A stretch of DNA of 64,000 nucleotides from Citrobacter sp. On2M (GTDB taxonomy: Bacteria > Pseudomonadota > Gammaproteobacteria > Enterobacterales > Enterobacteriaceae): contig NZ_WPCV01000004.1 in the NCBI RefSeq assembly GCF_018035235.1, positions 310,001-374,000 on the forward strand, written 5' to 3'. Positions 1 through 11,188 of the stretch are shown here, piece after piece. A program made the position numbers and the translations under genes. The notes under the pieces were generated by a model. That model saw only the letters and a program-made list of their open reading frames with translations. It ran no database searches and was not told where the DNA came from. The first letter of the stretch is position 1. Each line of letters opens with the position of its first letter.

Positions 1-1102
1 TGCCTGGATCAAACAGCGAGAAGAAAAACAGCACAATGAAGTAGGCGCTGGCCAGCCAATGCCATACCAACGCAAAAGCGCGAATAAACAGACTGAAAAA
101 AGCGAGGGATCTTTCCGCCAGATTCAACAAATGCTGCGTAATTTCTTTCTTGTTTCTGAAAATCAGGTACAGCGCCCATAGCGTGATACACAACATGATG
201 ATGACGTTTGCCATCGCGCCGACCTGCACGTTGACCTGATTCGAGATAATGGGTACGGCAACAATAAGCCCGTAGCCAGTCAGGCTGCTCAATGAACTCA
301 ATCGGCGATTCCAGTAGCGCGCGCCAGCATCCTGAATGTTAAACGGGCGCAGCTCGGCCACCGTAGGGCAAAATATCAGGCGCAAAATGGCCTTGAAGAA
401 CTCAATCAGGGCGAAAGCATTGAGAAACAAACTTTGCTGAAAAGCGATCGTGCGACTGCCGGCGTTCATTTTGTCGCTCAGTATCTGCCCGACAAACAAT
501 GTCAGCGCCAGCAGAAGTAAATCGATAACGAATGCGCCAACGATCATCGCCGGAAGCTGGAGCCAGTTGCTGCGCTCGCGGTTTTTGCGCCGTGCCCATT
601 GTCCCATTTTGCGATACAGCGGCAGCGCGCACAGACGAACCAACCAGAAAAAACCGAACACCGACACCGCCAGCATTAAAAAATGCGTCAGGGCATTGGT
701 GAACGTTTGCGAGTTAAAGGTTTTGTGCGGGGCATCGGTAATATTGCGATAAAGCTGGGCAAAGCGGCTGGAGAGGGCTTCACCGTAGTGGCGGGTGACA
801 TCCGTGACGTTTTCCAGTACCGTTTTTTCCTCCGTTAGCGTGGGCGGGACAATGGTCGGCACCGGCTGGGCAGGAGGGGCAGTGGCCACTTTGCGTAACT
901 GGCCGATCAGCTCCTGACGCGAGGCGTCATTTTCCAGCACATCGGCCAGTGCGCCGTAAGCCGCTTTTTTCTGTTCAATATCCGGCTCTTTCGCCGGTGT
1001 GGTTTGCGCGTTGGTTGACGTTGGCGTGGTAACGCCAGGAATCGTCACCGCCTGGGTCGGAAGACTCAACAGACAAACAATGATGAACAGGATCCCGCGC
1101 AT
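1..1102 (-). CDS. ybiO: YbiO, MscS-family mechanosensitive channel (N-terminal part, cut by window edge)
   Basis: A reading frame runs open from the ATG at 1102 to the window edge, giving about 367 residues of a family member of roughly 740. It begins with a signal peptide (MRGILFIIVCLLSLPTQA), continues as a Pro/Thr-rich periplasmic stretch, and then shows several hydrophobic membrane segments. A strong Shine-Dalgarno sequence (GGGAGGAG) precedes the ATG. The MscS pore and beta domains would be in the missing C-terminal half. YbiO is a large inner-membrane channel that releases solutes during osmotic downshock. The assignment rests on the translated sequence plus its position next to glnQ, as in E. 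coli. It is incomplete only because the window ends. Confidence 0.9.
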   Translation of the reverse strand, partial: MRGILFIIVCLLSLPTQAVTIPGVTTPTSTNAQTTPAKEPDIEQKKAAYGALADVLENDASRQELIGQLRKVATAPPAQPVPTIVPPTLTEEKTVLENVTDVTRHYGEALSSRFAQLYRNITDAPHKTFNSQTFTNALTHFLMLAVSVFGFFWLVRLCALPLYRKMGQWARRKNRERSNWLQLPAMIVGAFVIDLLLLALTLFVGQILSDKMNAGSRTIAFQQSLFLNAFALIEFFKAILRLIFCPTVAELRPFNIQDAGARYWNRRLSSLSSLTGYGLIVAVPIISNQVNVQVGAMANVIIMLCITLWALYLIFRNKKEITQHLLNLAERSLAFFSLFIRAFALVWHWLASAYFIVLFFFSLFDPG

Positions 1103-1185
1103 GACTCCTCCCATGAGAAAATAAATTCAAAAGGATAAGTATAGATGTCAGGGCGGGAGAGAATTGAAATGAGAGGATTCTGGTG

Positions 1186-1212
1186 AAAAACCTCCCTTCG
1201 GATGAAGGGAGG
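1186..1212 (-). terminator. Rho-independent terminator after glnHPQ
   Basis: A perfect 9-bp stem (CCTCCCTTC / GAAGGGAGG) with a 4-nt loop is followed, on the minus strand, by TTTTT. It lies 9 bp beyond the glnQ stop and closes the glnHPQ transcript before ybiO. Confidence 0.85.
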
Positions 1213-1220
1213 CAGAGCTA

Positions 1221-1943
1221 TCAGGAAACGTGCTGCAAGAATTCCTGTAAGCGTTGGCTGGGCGGATTTTCAATCAGGGCCTGCGGATTACCGTCCTCGG
1301 CAATACGGCCCTTATCAATGAAAATCAGGCGTGAAGCCACTTTTTCGGCAAAACCGATTTCGTGGGTCACAATCACCATGGTCATCCCTTCTTCCGCGAG
1401 ATCCTGCATTACTTTCAGAACTTCGTGGCGCAGTTCCGGATCCAGCGCTGAGGTTGGCTCATCAAACAACATCATTTTCGGCTTCACCGCCAGCGCACGG
1501 GCGATAGCCACACGCTGTTGTTGACCGCCGGACAGCTCAGAAGGGTAGTGGTGGGCGCGCTCGGCCAGTCCCACTTTCGCCAGCAGTTCTTTCGCCAGTT
1601 TCTCGGCCTGTTCTTTATTCGCCCCGCGTACGCGCTGCGGCCCGAACATGACGTTTTCCAGCGCCGTCAGATGCGGGAACAGATAGAACTGTTGAAACAC
1701 CATCCCGGCTTCCTGGCGGATTAACCGCTCGTCTACCTTCGGATCGTTCACTTTCAGACCGTCGACGATCAGATCGCCAGAGGTTATCTCTTCCAGTTTG
1801 TTAATGCAGCGCAGCAGGGTAGATTTACCGGATCCGGAGGGTCCGATAATGACCACCACTTCACCCTGTTCAATGTTCAGATCAATATTGTGCAGCACCT
1901 GAGTTGGACCAAAGTGCTTAGAAACGTTTTTAAATTCAATCAC
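1221..1943 (-). CDS. glnQ: Glutamine ABC transporter, ATP-binding protein GlnQ
   Basis: This 240-residue cytoplasmic ATPase powers glutamine import through GlnP. Walker A GPSGSGKS is at about residues 34-41, the Q-loop lies in [11 protein letters not shown] near 81-91, the ABC signature LSGGQQQR at about 137-144, and Walker B MMLFDEP near 157-163. Length equals the E. coli protein. The start codon overlaps the glnP stop by 4 bp (ATGA), so the two are translationally coupled. It is the last gene of glnHPQ and is expected to follow the sigma-54/NtrC control seen upstream of glnH. Confidence 0.97.
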   Translation of the reverse strand: MIEFKNVSKHFGPTQVLHNIDLNIEQGEVVVIIGPSGSGKSTLLRCINKLEEITSGDLIVDGLKVNDPKVDERLIRQEAGMVFQQFYLFPHLTALENVMFGPQRVRGANKEQAEKLAKELLAKVGLAERAHHYPSELSGGQQQRVAIARALAVKPKMMLFDEPTSALDPELRHEVLKVMQDLAEEGMTMVIVTHEIGFAEKVASRLIFIDKGRIAEDGNPQALIENPPSQRLQEFLQHVS

Positions 1944-2599
1944 AGGATTTTCATCCTTCTTTCCAGACGACGCAGAATGAAGCTCAGCACCAGCGTAATG
2001 ATCAGATAGAACACCGCAACGGCGCTCCAGATTTCCAGTGCGCGGAAGTTACCGGCAATGATTTCCTGGCCCTGACGGGTCAGTTCGGCGACGCCAATGA
2101 CAATAAACAGCGAGGTATCTTTAATGCTGATGATCCACTGGTTGCCCAGCGGCGGCAGCATACGACGCAGTGCGAGAGGTAAAATTACGTGGCGGATGGT
2201 CTCTGTGCGTGAAAGCCCAAGCGCCAACCCTGCCTCGCTGAAGCCTTTATGGATTGAGAGCACCGCGCCGCGGGTGATTTCCGCAATATAGGCCCCGGAG
2301 TTGATCATGATGGTGACAACGGCGGCGCTAAAGGGGTCAATGCGTAAATCGTTAAATGCCATTGGCAGGGCGAAGTAAATAAACATCACCTGCACAACGA
2401 TTGGCGTACCGCGAATAACTTCGATAAACACCAGCGCTACGTGGTTGGCTATCCAACCGCCGAAGGTGCGCGCAAACCCTGCTGCAAGTCCGATTACCAG
2501 ACCGCCAGCCAGACCGAGGACCGAGATCCACAGGGTCATTTTGGCGCCTTCAATCAAAAGCGGGATGGCGGGCCAGATGGCACTCCAGTCAAACTGCAT
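1940..2599 (-). CDS. glnP: Glutamine ABC transporter permease GlnP
   Basis: This 219-residue inner-membrane permease of the HisM/GlnP type forms the glutamine channel with GlnQ. Hydrophobic segments span much of the protein. The cytoplasmic EAA loop that docks the ATPase is visible as [20 protein letters not shown] at about residues 140-160. The length matches the family. It sits between glnH and glnQ, with a 4-bp overlap into glnQ and a roughly 107-bp gap from glnH that holds a stable hairpin. No anomalies were seen. Confidence 0.97.
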   Translation of the reverse strand: MQFDWSAIWPAIPLLIEGAKMTLWISVLGLAGGLVIGLAAGFARTFGGWIANHVALVFIEVIRGTPIVVQVMFIYFALPMAFNDLRIDPFSAAVVTIMINSGAYIAEITRGAVLSIHKGFSEAGLALGLSRTETIRHVILPLALRRMLPPLGNQWIISIKDTSLFIVIGVAELTRQGQEIIAGNFRALEIWSAVAVFYLIITLVLSFILRRLERRMKIL

Positions 2600-2661
2600 A
2601 TGTCGTTCCTGTTACCGTGGTGAGAAAAACAATGAGCCATAACATGATGACTCAAAATTGC

Positions 2662-2691
2662 AGACCCGGCGGCGCTGGCGCTACCGGGCGT
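2662..2691 (-). repeat. REP-like intercistronic hairpin between glnH and glnP
   Basis: A GC-rich inverted repeat (CCCGG ... CCGGG with GCGCC-rich flanks) lies in the glnH-glnP gap. It has no U-tract, so it is more likely an mRNA-stabilising or partial-termination element that keeps the binding protein more abundant than the permease. That role is inferred from general knowledge of binding-protein operons. Confidence 0.5.
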
Positions 2692-2706
2692 TACAGAACG
2701 TTCTTG

Positions 2707-3540
<834 letters not shown>

Positions 3541-3595
3541 TTAACAAGAGGGTGTCTTGTTTTTCTGCACAATGAATAGGGCAAAGAAGGCGATC

Positions 3596-3625
3596 TGCAC
3601 TGTTTTGGGGCACTCATTTGGTGCG
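3596..3625 (-). promoter_or_regulatory. Two NtrC-like enhancer sites upstream of glnH
   Basis: On the minus strand GCACCAAATGAGTGCC and GCCCCAAAACAGTGCA lie in tandem about 80-110 bp upstream of the sigma-54 promoter. Both resemble the NtrC consensus TGCACC(N5)GGTGCA. The distance suits a looping activator. Confidence 0.65.
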
Positions 3626-3768
3626 TACCTGGCACGGTGCAAACGGTATCACTATTTAGCGTAAAAAATGTTGATAAAACAATCTTTCGTTAACGATTGT
3701 GTGAAGTGATTATTACAAATAATTTACTTTGAAGGGGTGAATGATCAATGCTGTGCACCATAGATGTG

Positions 3769-3794
3769 CAAAACCCCCGCCGGGGCGAGGGTTA
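3769..3794 (-). terminator. Terminator after dps
   Basis: On the minus strand AACCCTCGCC CCG GCGGGGGTT is followed by TTTGC. This GC-rich stem-loop lies about 25 bp after the dps stop, in the convergence-free gap before the glnH control region. Confidence 0.75.
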
Positions 3795-3818
3795 TATAGG
3801 TAATTCTTATGTCTGTTG

Positions 3819-4624
<806 letters not shown>

Positions 4625-5512
4625 TTAATTTACGTCAACTTGTTTTATTTGTGGTTCTTTGCGAATAGTGAGCGTAGAACCCATCGATGCGACAATAATG
4701 GCGCCCAGTGCAAGCGTCTGAATTAGTGTCAGCGTTTCACCGAGGAAGATCATTCCGGAAACCGCCGCCAGCGCCGGTTCCATGCTCATCAACGTCCCAA
4801 AAGTACGCGTTGGCAGTCGCGTCAGCGCAATCATCTCCAGCGAATAGGGAAGCGCAGTAGAGAGGACCGCAACGGCCAGGCCTAATGGCAGAATGGACCA
4901 GTGCCACAGGGCATCGCCGGCCTGGAGCACACCGATAGGGACAAAAATCAACGCCGCAATTAATGACCCTACCGCAACGGTAGCTGGGCCGTGTTCCGCG
5001 CCGGCACGTTGCCCGGTAAGAATATAGATTGCCCAGCAGGCACCAGCCCCCAGCGCCAGCGCAGCACCGGTTAAATCGACGTGAGAAACGTCCTGACCTA
5101 ATGGCAGCAGGAACCACAGTCCGAGTACAGCCAGTGCAACCCAAATGAAATCCACCGGACGTCGGGATGAAAATAGCGCTACCGCGAGCGGGCCGGTGAA
5201 CTCCAGCGCCACGGCAATTCCCAGCGGTACGGTCTGAATTGACAGGTAGAAGAGGTAGTTCATCCCGCCCAGCGACAGGCCGTAAAACAATAGAGGAAGA
5301 CGCTGCTCTTTGGCGAATCGTAAACGCCAGGGTTTAAAGAAGGCGATAAGGATGAGGGTGCCCAGTGCAAGGCGCAGTGCAGTCACCCCCGGTGCGCCAA
5401 CGAGAGGGAACAGCGATTTTGCCAGAGATGCTCCACTTTGAATGGAGGACATAGCAATCAGCAAAACCAAAATAGGCAACCAGACTGGCGCTTTACGTAA
5501 CGACCCCGGCAT
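4625..5512 (-). CDS. rhtA: RhtA, threonine/homoserine exporter (DMT superfamily)
   Basis: This 295-residue inner-membrane exporter has two EamA repeats and about ten hydrophobic helices. Its sequence and length match E. coli RhtA (YbiF), which exports threonine, homoserine and some other amino acids. Typical DMT features are the N-terminal LPILVLLIAMSSIQSGASLAKSLF helix and the internal repeat beginning near ALALGAGACWAIYIL. It lies between dps and ompX as in E. coli and is divergent from ompX. No anomalies. Confidence 0.95.
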   Translation of the reverse strand: MPGSLRKAPVWLPILVLLIAMSSIQSGASLAKSLFPLVGAPGVTALRLALGTLILIAFFKPWRLRFAKEQRLPLLFYGLSLGGMNYLFYLSIQTVPLGIAVALEFTGPLAVALFSSRRPVDFIWVALAVLGLWFLLPLGQDVSHVDLTGAALALGAGACWAIYILTGQRAGAEHGPATVAVGSLIAALIFVPIGVLQAGDALWHWSILPLGLAVAVLSTALPYSLEMIALTRLPTRTFGTLMSMEPALAAVSGMIFLGETLTLIQTLALGAIIVASMGSTLTIRKEPQIKQVDVN

Positions 5513-5865
5513 CCTTTCTCCTGTCTAAATATGTCAATAGAAGTAAAACAGCGAGTGTAATGGAAATACACTCATGTGGTTGAGTATTCGTTGAAAAAAA
5601 AATTGCTCAGTTCCGTACAATGGGATGAAATTGATGGATTAATAATCTGTGTGATTAGGAATAATCTGGATGAATGTGCCATATTGTGCGCGCAATAATG
5701 GCAGTTTACGTTAGAAAAGTGATGTTAATTGAAAGAGATAGTGGGTTTCTGAAATGTTCTGTTACATGAAAGACCCCGTTAGACATCGCTAATCGCAAAG
5801 AGTTTCCCATTAATTTTTGGTATATTTAAAACTTAAGATTTACTTGAAGCACATTTGAGGTGGTT
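5513..5865. other. Divergent control region of rhtA and ompX
   Basis: This 353-bp, AT-rich gap must hold both promoters. I see an A-rich tract near 5596 and a short palindrome AGTGTA-N7-TACACT around 5553-5571 on the rhtA side. On the ompX side a 5' leader ends in the Shine-Dalgarno GAGGTGG. No gene was recognised. Confidence 0.5.
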
Positions 5866-6381
5866 ATGAAAAAAATTGCATGTCTTTCAGCACTGGCCGC
5901 TGTTCTGGCTTTCTCCGCAGGTACTGCTGTAGCTGCTACTTCTACCGTTACCGGTGGTTACGCTCAGAGCGATGCTCAGGGCGCAGCGAACAAAATGAAC
6001 GGTTTTAACCTGAAGTATCGTTACGAGCAGGACAACAACCCGCTGGGTGTTATCGGTTCCTTCACTTACACTGAAAAAGATCGTACCGATGCTTCTGGCG
6101 ACTACAACAAAACCCAGTACTACGGCATCACTGCTGGCCCGGCTTACCGTCTGAACGACTGGGCGAGCATTTACGGCGTAGTGGGTGTTGGTTACGGTAA
6201 ATTCCAGAACGCAGCATCCCCGGCTGACAACCACACCACCAGTGACTACGGTTTCTCCTACGGTGCTGGTCTGCAGTTCAACCCGATCGAAAACGTTGCT
6301 CTGGACTTCTCCTACGAGCAGAGCCGTATTCGTAGCGTTGACGTTGGCACCTGGATCGCTGGCGTGGGTTACCGCTTCTAA
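5866..6381 (+). CDS. ompX: OmpX, eight-stranded outer-membrane beta-barrel protein
   Basis: This 171-residue precursor has the signal peptide MKKIACLSALAAVLAFSAGTAVA and a mature Ail/Lom-family barrel ending in the outer-membrane signature VGYRF with C-terminal Phe. The ATG at 5866 was chosen over the in-frame GTG at 5860, because it gives the exact family length and is preceded by GAGGTGG. Transmembrane strands such as GFNLKYRYEQD and ALDFSYEQSR alternate polar and hydrophobic residues as expected. OmpX is linked to adhesion and envelope stress; in E. coli its mRNA is repressed by small RNAs. A strong terminator follows. Confidence 0.98.
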   Translation: MKKIACLSALAAVLAFSAGTAVAATSTVTGGYAQSDAQGAANKMNGFNLKYRYEQDNNPLGVIGSFTYTEKDRTDASGDYNKTQYYGITAGPAYRLNDWASIYGVVGVGYGKFQNAASPADNHTTSDYGFSYGAGLQFNPIENVALDFSYEQSRIRSVDVGTWIAGVGYRF

Positions 6382-6397
6382 TCACTTCGGTGATATA

Positions 6398-6428
6398 AAA
6401 AATCCGCCTCTCGGGGCGGATTTTTTTT
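6398..6428. terminator. Bidirectional terminator between ompX and opgE
   Basis: The stem AATCCGCC / GGCGGATT is followed by an 8-T run on the plus strand and preceded by an A-run, which gives a T-run on the minus strand. It can end ompX rightwards and opgE leftwards. Confidence 0.9.
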
Positions 6429-6445
6429 GCCTGCAATTTGAGCTG

Positions 6446-8032
6446 TTAGCGAGATTTGGTCTCGAAGATGTCGGTACCAAGGTGGTTGTAATCCACCTTC
6501 TGCAGCTTAAAGTTGGTGATATACACCGGACCGGCCTTTTTCTCTGAGATAAAGCGGTAGCTGTTGGTAATTTCTTTTGCGCTGATCCCCGTCCACTGCG
6601 AGAAAAAGCTCAAGAAATCATTCGCTGAGCGACGGGCTTTAATCACCCGATGCGCTTTATCATCGCTCGACAGCACCATGAAAGGCACCTGGAAATTCTG
6701 CTGGAACTGATCGTCATGCGCCAGGTACTGCACCTCTTTTCCACGCTCTTTAAAGGCGAGGCCATGATCGGAGAAATAGACCATCGAGAAGCTATTGCCG
6801 CTGTTACGTAACTGTTCGTAAAGCTGGCGCAGCAGGTCATCCGTCTGCGTCATGGTGTACAGGTAACAGGAGGTCTCTTTTGACTGGACAAAAGTTTCGT
6901 ATTTTCCTTGCGTACGGTCGCAGGCCTGCGGATGCGAGCCCATTAAATGCAGTACGATCAGCTGCGGCTGCGTGCGCTCGGTTGCCAGCACCTGGGCGGT
7001 CATCTTCAACAGCGCTTCGTCGCGGGTGTTTTTGTCTGCTTCGAAATCACCGTTTTTGAGGAACTGAACTTCATCTGCTCGCTTCGCAATACTGGCAATA
7101 GCCGTATCGTATTCACCAATCTGTCCCTGATTGGAAAACCACCACGTCTGGAATCCTGCGCGGTTGGCCAGAGTAACAAAGTTGTCCTGGAACTGGGGCT
7201 TATTATCAACTACCCGATTCAGGGTTAAGCCGAGTGATTTTTGCGTAGAACCACTGGCGGCAATGTAATCCGCGAAGATATAGCCGTTAACCGAGCTGGC
7301 AAACGGGGTGTTATCCCAGTGGCCGCCAAACGCGCCTAACGCATCGCGGCGGGCGCTTTCACCGATCACCACCACGTAGGTGTGATACTTCGGCTTCACG
7401 GCGGTTACCGTCCAGCTGTCTTTGACGCTCGACAGCTTCGCCATACGCTCCTGCTCGTCGAGCACTTCGTTGTTATTGACGATCACGTCCTTGGCAAATC
7501 GGAAAACCGGATAGCCGGTATCTTTCAGCTTGAACACGCCGCCCCAGGCCAGGTTTTGCACCGGGTTAACAAAGAACGCGACAATGCTGAATAACAAACA
7601 AACGCTGTCGAACTTATTCCAGCCGCGCTTTTGTTCATCTTTTTTACGACGTACGGCGATAACACCAAGGGCGAAAATAAACACGCCAACCAGATAGCTG
7701 TACCACGGGAAGATGGTCAGAATTTCGGTGGACTCTTCCATATTGGTAGAGTGTAGGGCCAGTAGCGTGTTGAAGTTCGGCGAACCGTATGCCTGGCCGA
7801 ACGGAAAATACATTGCCGCAATCAGCGAGCAAATGCCAATCAGCGCTTTCTGCGCGCGCGGCGCACTGCGCCACATCAGCATTAATATACAGGTGAAAGC
7901 AACGCTATAGAGCAGGCTAAGCGGATAGCCCAGCGCAAGATTGATCAGCAGAGACTGTAAGAAATAGAGGCCAGTCCACGGACTAATCGCCCGGCTGCGA
8001 GCAATGATTGAATCTTTGAGGGTTAAATTCAT
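6446..8032 (-). CDS. opgE: OpgE, phosphoethanolamine transferase for osmoregulated periplasmic glucans
   Basis: This 528-residue inner-membrane enzyme transfers phosphoethanolamine from phosphatidylethanolamine to osmoregulated periplasmic glucans. About five N-terminal hydrophobic helices (residues 1-150) precede a periplasmic alkaline-phosphatase/sulfatase fold. The metal-site motifs are visible as VVIGESARRDALG and YFSDHGLAF. The segment AASGSTQKS probably carries the nucleophilic Thr, inferred by analogy with the EptA family. Length is within a residue of E. coli OpgE (YbiP). Gene order ompX-opgE-mntS-mntR is conserved. Confidence 0.93.
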   Translation of the reverse strand: MNLTLKDSIIARSRAISPWTGLYFLQSLLINLALGYPLSLLYSVAFTCILMLMWRSAPRAQKALIGICSLIAAMYFPFGQAYGSPNFNTLLALHSTNMEESTEILTIFPWYSYLVGVFIFALGVIAVRRKKDEQKRGWNKFDSVCLLFSIVAFFVNPVQNLAWGGVFKLKDTGYPVFRFAKDVIVNNNEVLDEQERMAKLSSVKDSWTVTAVKPKYHTYVVVIGESARRDALGAFGGHWDNTPFASSVNGYIFADYIAASGSTQKSLGLTLNRVVDNKPQFQDNFVTLANRAGFQTWWFSNQGQIGEYDTAIASIAKRADEVQFLKNGDFEADKNTRDEALLKMTAQVLATERTQPQLIVLHLMGSHPQACDRTQGKYETFVQSKETSCYLYTMTQTDDLLRQLYEQLRNSGNSFSMVYFSDHGLAFKERGKEVQYLAHDDQFQQNFQVPFMVLSSDDKAHRVIKARRSANDFLSFFSQWTGISAKEITNSYRFISEKKAGPVYITNFKLQKVDYNHLGTDIFETKSR

Positions 8033-8278
8033 ATGCCACTGTTACAAAAACGCCATGTGCTTACCCTGGCGCTAAGGGTCATTGCCTGCCTGAGAGAGCG
8101 AGAAGAGGGATAGGGTCCGCATCCGCGAGCCGCAATATACGCAGGGCTGCGAAAAGATAGAGTGTGTGCAAGAGAAGGTCAACTACTACAAAGAAATTGT
8201 TTTGCGAGGGACGTGGCAAAACTGACAAAAAGAAGGGTTATTGGCACAAAAACGATCGCTGTATTCGGGTGACCGCAG

Positions 8279-8307
8279 GAAAAAGAAGCGGCGTACCGCA
8301 ACGCCGC
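8279..8307 (-). terminator. Terminator of mntS
   Basis: On the minus strand GCGGCGT TGCGGT ACGCCGC is followed by TTCTTTTTCC. The stem starts one nucleotide after the mntS stop codon, as expected for a very short mRNA. Confidence 0.85.
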
Positions 8308-8308
8308 A

Positions 8309-8437
8309 TTATTTTTCTGAAGGTTTATCCTGCTGCGGTTTGCTGTTAATCATGTCGCACAGCATAGAGATCAGCATTAACCGTACTTTAAAGGGAGAGT
8401 GGCTAAACACGCGTATACACCTCTTAAATTCATTCAT
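8309..8437 (-). CDS. mntS: MntS, small manganese-response protein
   Basis: A 42-residue open frame reads MNEFKRCIRVFSHSPFKVRL..., ending KPQQDKPSEK. It matches E. coli MntS over its whole length with only a few substitutions. A strong Shine-Dalgarno (AGGAGG) lies 7 bp before the ATG, and a terminator follows immediately. MntS raises available intracellular manganese when the metal is scarce, reportedly by antagonising the MntP exporter; its gene is repressed by MntR with manganese. A palindromic MntR-type box lies about 60 bp upstream. The gene is short enough to be missed by automated calls. Confidence 0.95.
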   Translation of the reverse strand: MNEFKRCIRVFSHSPFKVRLMLISMLCDMINSKPQQDKPSEK

Positions 8438-8496
8438 ATAAACCTCCTGACTTCACGATCCCATCAGTCCGTGAGGGATGTCTTTATTATATACAG

Positions 8497-8514
8497 ATAT
8501 AGCACAGGCTATAT
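8497..8514. promoter_or_regulatory. MntR-type operator between mntS and mntR
   Basis: ATATAGC-ACAG-GCTATAT is a perfect inverted repeat with 7-bp arms in the divergent mntS/mntR region. It overlaps the AT-rich core of the presumed mntS promoter. It resembles the known E. coli MntR boxes, which contain a TAGC/GCTA core. Confidence 0.8.
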
Positions 8515-8623
8515 TATATAGCTATTGCTAAAACGTTAATTTTTTGTGCCCACGCAACTCTGGTTTACAATGAGCCTTCTCTAATCAGATGCCGTTAACG
8601 CGTCACAGTAACGAGGAAGCAGA

Positions 8624-9097
8624 ATGAGTCGTCGCGCAGGTACGCCAACAACAAAAAAAGTGACGCAATTGGTGAATGTCGAAGAACACGTTGAAGGGTT
8701 TCGTCAGGTTCGGGAGGCGCATCGCCGCGAGCTGATTGATGACTACGTAGAGCTGATTTCCGATCTCATTATTGAGGTGGGGGAGGCGCGCCAGGTTGAT
8801 ATGGCCGCGCGGCTTGGGGTTTCCCAGCCGACGGTTGCCAAAATGCTTAAGCGCCTGGCTTCCGTCGGGTTGATTGAAATGATCCCCTGGCGGGGCGTGT
8901 TTTTAACCGCAGAAGGAGAACGGCTGGCTCAGGAGAGTCGGGAGCGTCATCAGATCGTAGAGAATTTCCTGTTGATTTTAGGCATCAGCCCGGAAATTGC
9001 CCGTCGTGACGCGGAAGGAATGGAGCATCACGTCAGTAAGGAAACGCTGGAGGCTTTTAGCCGGTTTACGCAACAGCAAGGAACAGGCTCTGAATGA
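8624..9097 (+). CDS. mntR: MntR, manganese-responsive transcriptional regulator (DtxR family)
   Basis: This 157-residue DtxR/MntR-type repressor senses Mn(II). The winged helix-turn-helix is visible as [31 protein letters not shown] (about residues 62-92), followed by the dimerisation and metal domain. The latter includes [15 protein letters not shown] and EGMEHHVS, which supply His/Glu ligands. It is divergent from mntS with an MntR box between them. It overlaps ybiR by 4 bp (ATGA), so a membrane transporter is co-translated with the metal sensor, as in E. coli. Confidence 0.96.
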   Translation: MSRRAGTPTTKKVTQLVNVEEHVEGFRQVREAHRRELIDDYVELISDLIIEVGEARQVDMAARLGVSQPTVAKMLKRLASVGLIEMIPWRGVFLTAEGERLAQESRERHQIVENFLLILGISPEIARRDAEGMEHHVSKETLEAFSRFTQQQGTGSE

Positions 9098-10206
9098 GTT
9101 TCCCTTTACTACGCGCCTTGCAGCGCGATCGCTTTTTCCAGCTGTTAATCATCGTCGGGGTTGCACTGAGCCTGTTCACGCCATTTGCGCCCCGGCTGTG
9201 GCCAGGTGCCATTGACTGGCACACGATTATTACGCTTAGCGGCCTGATGTTACTGACCAAAGGGGTCGAGCTCAGCGGCTATTTTGATGTGTTAGGGCGA
9301 AAAATGACCCGCCGCTTCAACACAGAACGCCAGGTGGGAATATTTATGGTGCTGGCGGCGGCGCTGCTGTCGACGTTTCTGACCAATGATGTGGCGTTGT
9401 TTATTGTTGTTCCGCTGACGATCACCCTGAAAAAATTATGCGCTATTCCGGTGAATCGCCTGATTATCTTTGAGGCGCTGGCGGTTAACGCCGGATCGTT
9501 GCTCACGCCAATAGGTAACCCGCAAAACATTCTGATGTGGGGGCGCTCTGGCTTGTCATTTGCCGCATTTACCTGGCAAATGGCGCCGCTTGCGGGGGCC
9601 ATGATGCTGACGCTGGTGGTGCTGTGCTGGTTCAGTTTCCCGAATAAAGCATTGCATTATCACACCGGTACGTCCGCGCCTGACTGGCAACCGCGTCTGG
9701 TGTGGAGCTGTCTGGCATTGTATATCGTCTTCCTGGCGGCGTTGGAGTTAAAACAAGAGCTGTGGGGGCTGGCAATCGTCGCTGCAGGGTTCATGGTGCT
9801 GGCTCGCCGCGTGATCCTCAGCGTTGACTGGACGTTGCTGTTAGTGTTTATGGCGATGTTTATTGATGTGCACTTGCTGACGCAACTCCCGGCCTTGCAG
9901 GGGATCACCCACCAGATTGGCACGCTTTCAGCGCCGGGGCTGTGGTTGACGGCCATTGGCCTGTCGCAGTTTATCAGTAATGTTCCCAGTACAATTTTGC
10001 TGCTGAACTACGTCCCGCCGACGCTATTGCTGGCCTGGGCGGTCAATGTGGGCGGCTTTGGGCTGTTGCCGGGATCGCTGGCGAATCTTATTGCTTTGCG
10101 CATGGCAAACGACCGCCGGATCTGGTGGCGTTTTCATTGGTATTCGATGCCGATGCTGATATGGGCGGCGCTGGTGGGGTATGGTTTGTTGCTGATGCTG
10201 TCATAG
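9094..10206 (+). CDS. ybiR: YbiR, inner-membrane transporter of the ArsB/NhaD (anion permease) superfamily
   Basis: This 370-residue polytopic protein has about ten hydrophobic segments. Characteristic ion-transporter-superfamily motifs include [16 protein letters not shown] and [18 protein letters not shown] near residues 85-150. A second symmetric motif, [20 protein letters not shown], is in the C-terminal half. The substrate is not established. Coupling to mntR by a 4-bp overlap hints at a metal-related role, but that is inference. Length is close to E. coli YbiR. It is followed by a bidirectional terminator. Confidence 0.9.
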   Translation: MSFPLLRALQRDRFFQLLIIVGVALSLFTPFAPRLWPGAIDWHTIITLSGLMLLTKGVELSGYFDVLGRKMTRRFNTERQVGIFMVLAAALLSTFLTNDVALFIVVPLTITLKKLCAIPVNRLIIFEALAVNAGSLLTPIGNPQNILMWGRSGLSFAAFTWQMAPLAGAMMLTLVVLCWFSFPNKALHYHTGTSAPDWQPRLVWSCLALYIVFLAALELKQELWGLAIVAAGFMVLARRVILSVDWTLLLVFMAMFIDVHLLTQLPALQGITHQIGTLSAPGLWLTAIGLSQFISNVPSTILLLNYVPPTLLLAWAVNVGGFGLLPGSLANLIALRMANDRRIWWRFHWYSMPMLIWAALVGYGLLLMLS

Positions 10207-10221
10207 CGGCGCAGAGACAAT

Positions 10222-10251
10222 AAAAAAGGCGGATGATTCATCCGCCTTTTT
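10222..10251. terminator. Bidirectional terminator between ybiR and ldtB
   Basis: AAAAAGGCGGATGA / TCATCCGCCTTTTT forms a long stem with A and T runs on both sides. It serves the convergent ybiR and ldtB genes. Confidence 0.92.
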
Positions 10252-10267
10252 CGTATCAGGTATGTGC

Positions 10268-11188
10268 TTAGTTCAGACGAACCGGCATACCAGAACGGTT
10301 CTGTACCGCCTGCTCAACGACGGCCTGATCGACGTCAGGCTGACCGGTGATGCTGGTAATGCTCTTATTCAGCGTAATTGGTACGATTTCCCCGCCTTCG
10401 AACTGTGCTTCAGTGGTAGACAGTGGGTTGTGTACCTCAATGTAACGGCTGCCGTCTGGTTCGGTAGTGGCTTTTACCGGCTCATCGATAAACTGTACGC
10501 GGGTGCCGACCGGCACATTTTCAAACAGGAACTTGATGTCGTCGTTACGCAGACGCACGCAACCATGGCTGACGCGTAAGCCGACGCCGAAGTTAGCATT
10601 GGTGCCGTGGATAGCGTACAGGCGACCGATATACAGCGCGTACAGCCCCATCGGGTTATCCGGACCTGCCGGAACAACGGCTGGCAGCGGTTCGCCCGCT
10701 GCGCGGTATTCCGCATGCATTTTCGCCGTAGGCGTCCAGGTTGGACCCGCTTTTTTACGTTCTACTTTGGTGGTCCAGTTGATTGGCGTGTCTTTGCCCA
10801 ACTGACCGATACCGATCGGCAGAACAATGACGGTGTTAGTGCCTTTCGGGTAGTAGTACAGACGCATTTCAGCGCTGTTAATCACAATACCTTCATGCAC
10901 GGTATCCGGCAGGATCAACTGCTGAGGGATGTTCAGCACGGTACCGCCTTTCGGCAGGAAGGTATCCACGCCCGGGTTAGCTTCCAGCATGTTAGACAGC
11001 CCCATCTGATACTCTGCCGCAAAATATTCCAGCGGTTGGGTGTTGCCTTCAGGAATCGTGATGACCTGGTTTTGGCCAATCAAACGGCTGCCATCGGTAG
11101 GCAGCGGGTACGTGACGGCAGAGGCGGTGTTACAAAAACCAACTATTGCGAGTGCCGCCGCGAAAAGCGTTGTTAATTTCATATTCAT
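10268..11188 (-). CDS. ldtB: LdtB, L,D-transpeptidase anchoring Braun lipoprotein to peptidoglycan
   Basis: This periplasmic YkuD-family enzyme has the catalytic signature [20 protein letters not shown], with the nucleophilic Cys in SHGCVRL. It links the C-terminal Lys of Lpp to mesodiaminopimelate in peptidoglycan. A LysM-like segment ([35 protein letters not shown], split around residue 60-85) precedes the catalytic domain. The start at 11188 gives 306 residues as in E. coli YbiS, with signal peptide [24 protein letters not shown]. In-frame ATG at 11194 is an alternative. It is convergent with ybiR. Confidence 0.95.
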   Translation of the reverse strand: MNMKLTTLFAAALAIVGFCNTASAVTYPLPTDGSRLIGQNQVITIPEGNTQPLEYFAAEYQMGLSNMLEANPGVDTFLPKGGTVLNIPQQLILPDTVHEGIVINSAEMRLYYYPKGTNTVIVLPIGIGQLGKDTPINWTTKVERKKAGPTWTPTAKMHAEYRAAGEPLPAVVPAGPDNPMGLYALYIGRLYAIHGTNANFGVGLRVSHGCVRLRNDDIKFLFENVPVGTRVQFIDEPVKATTEPDGSRYIEVHNPLSTTEAQFEGGEIVPITLNKSITSITGQPDVDQAVVEQAVQNRSGMPVRLN

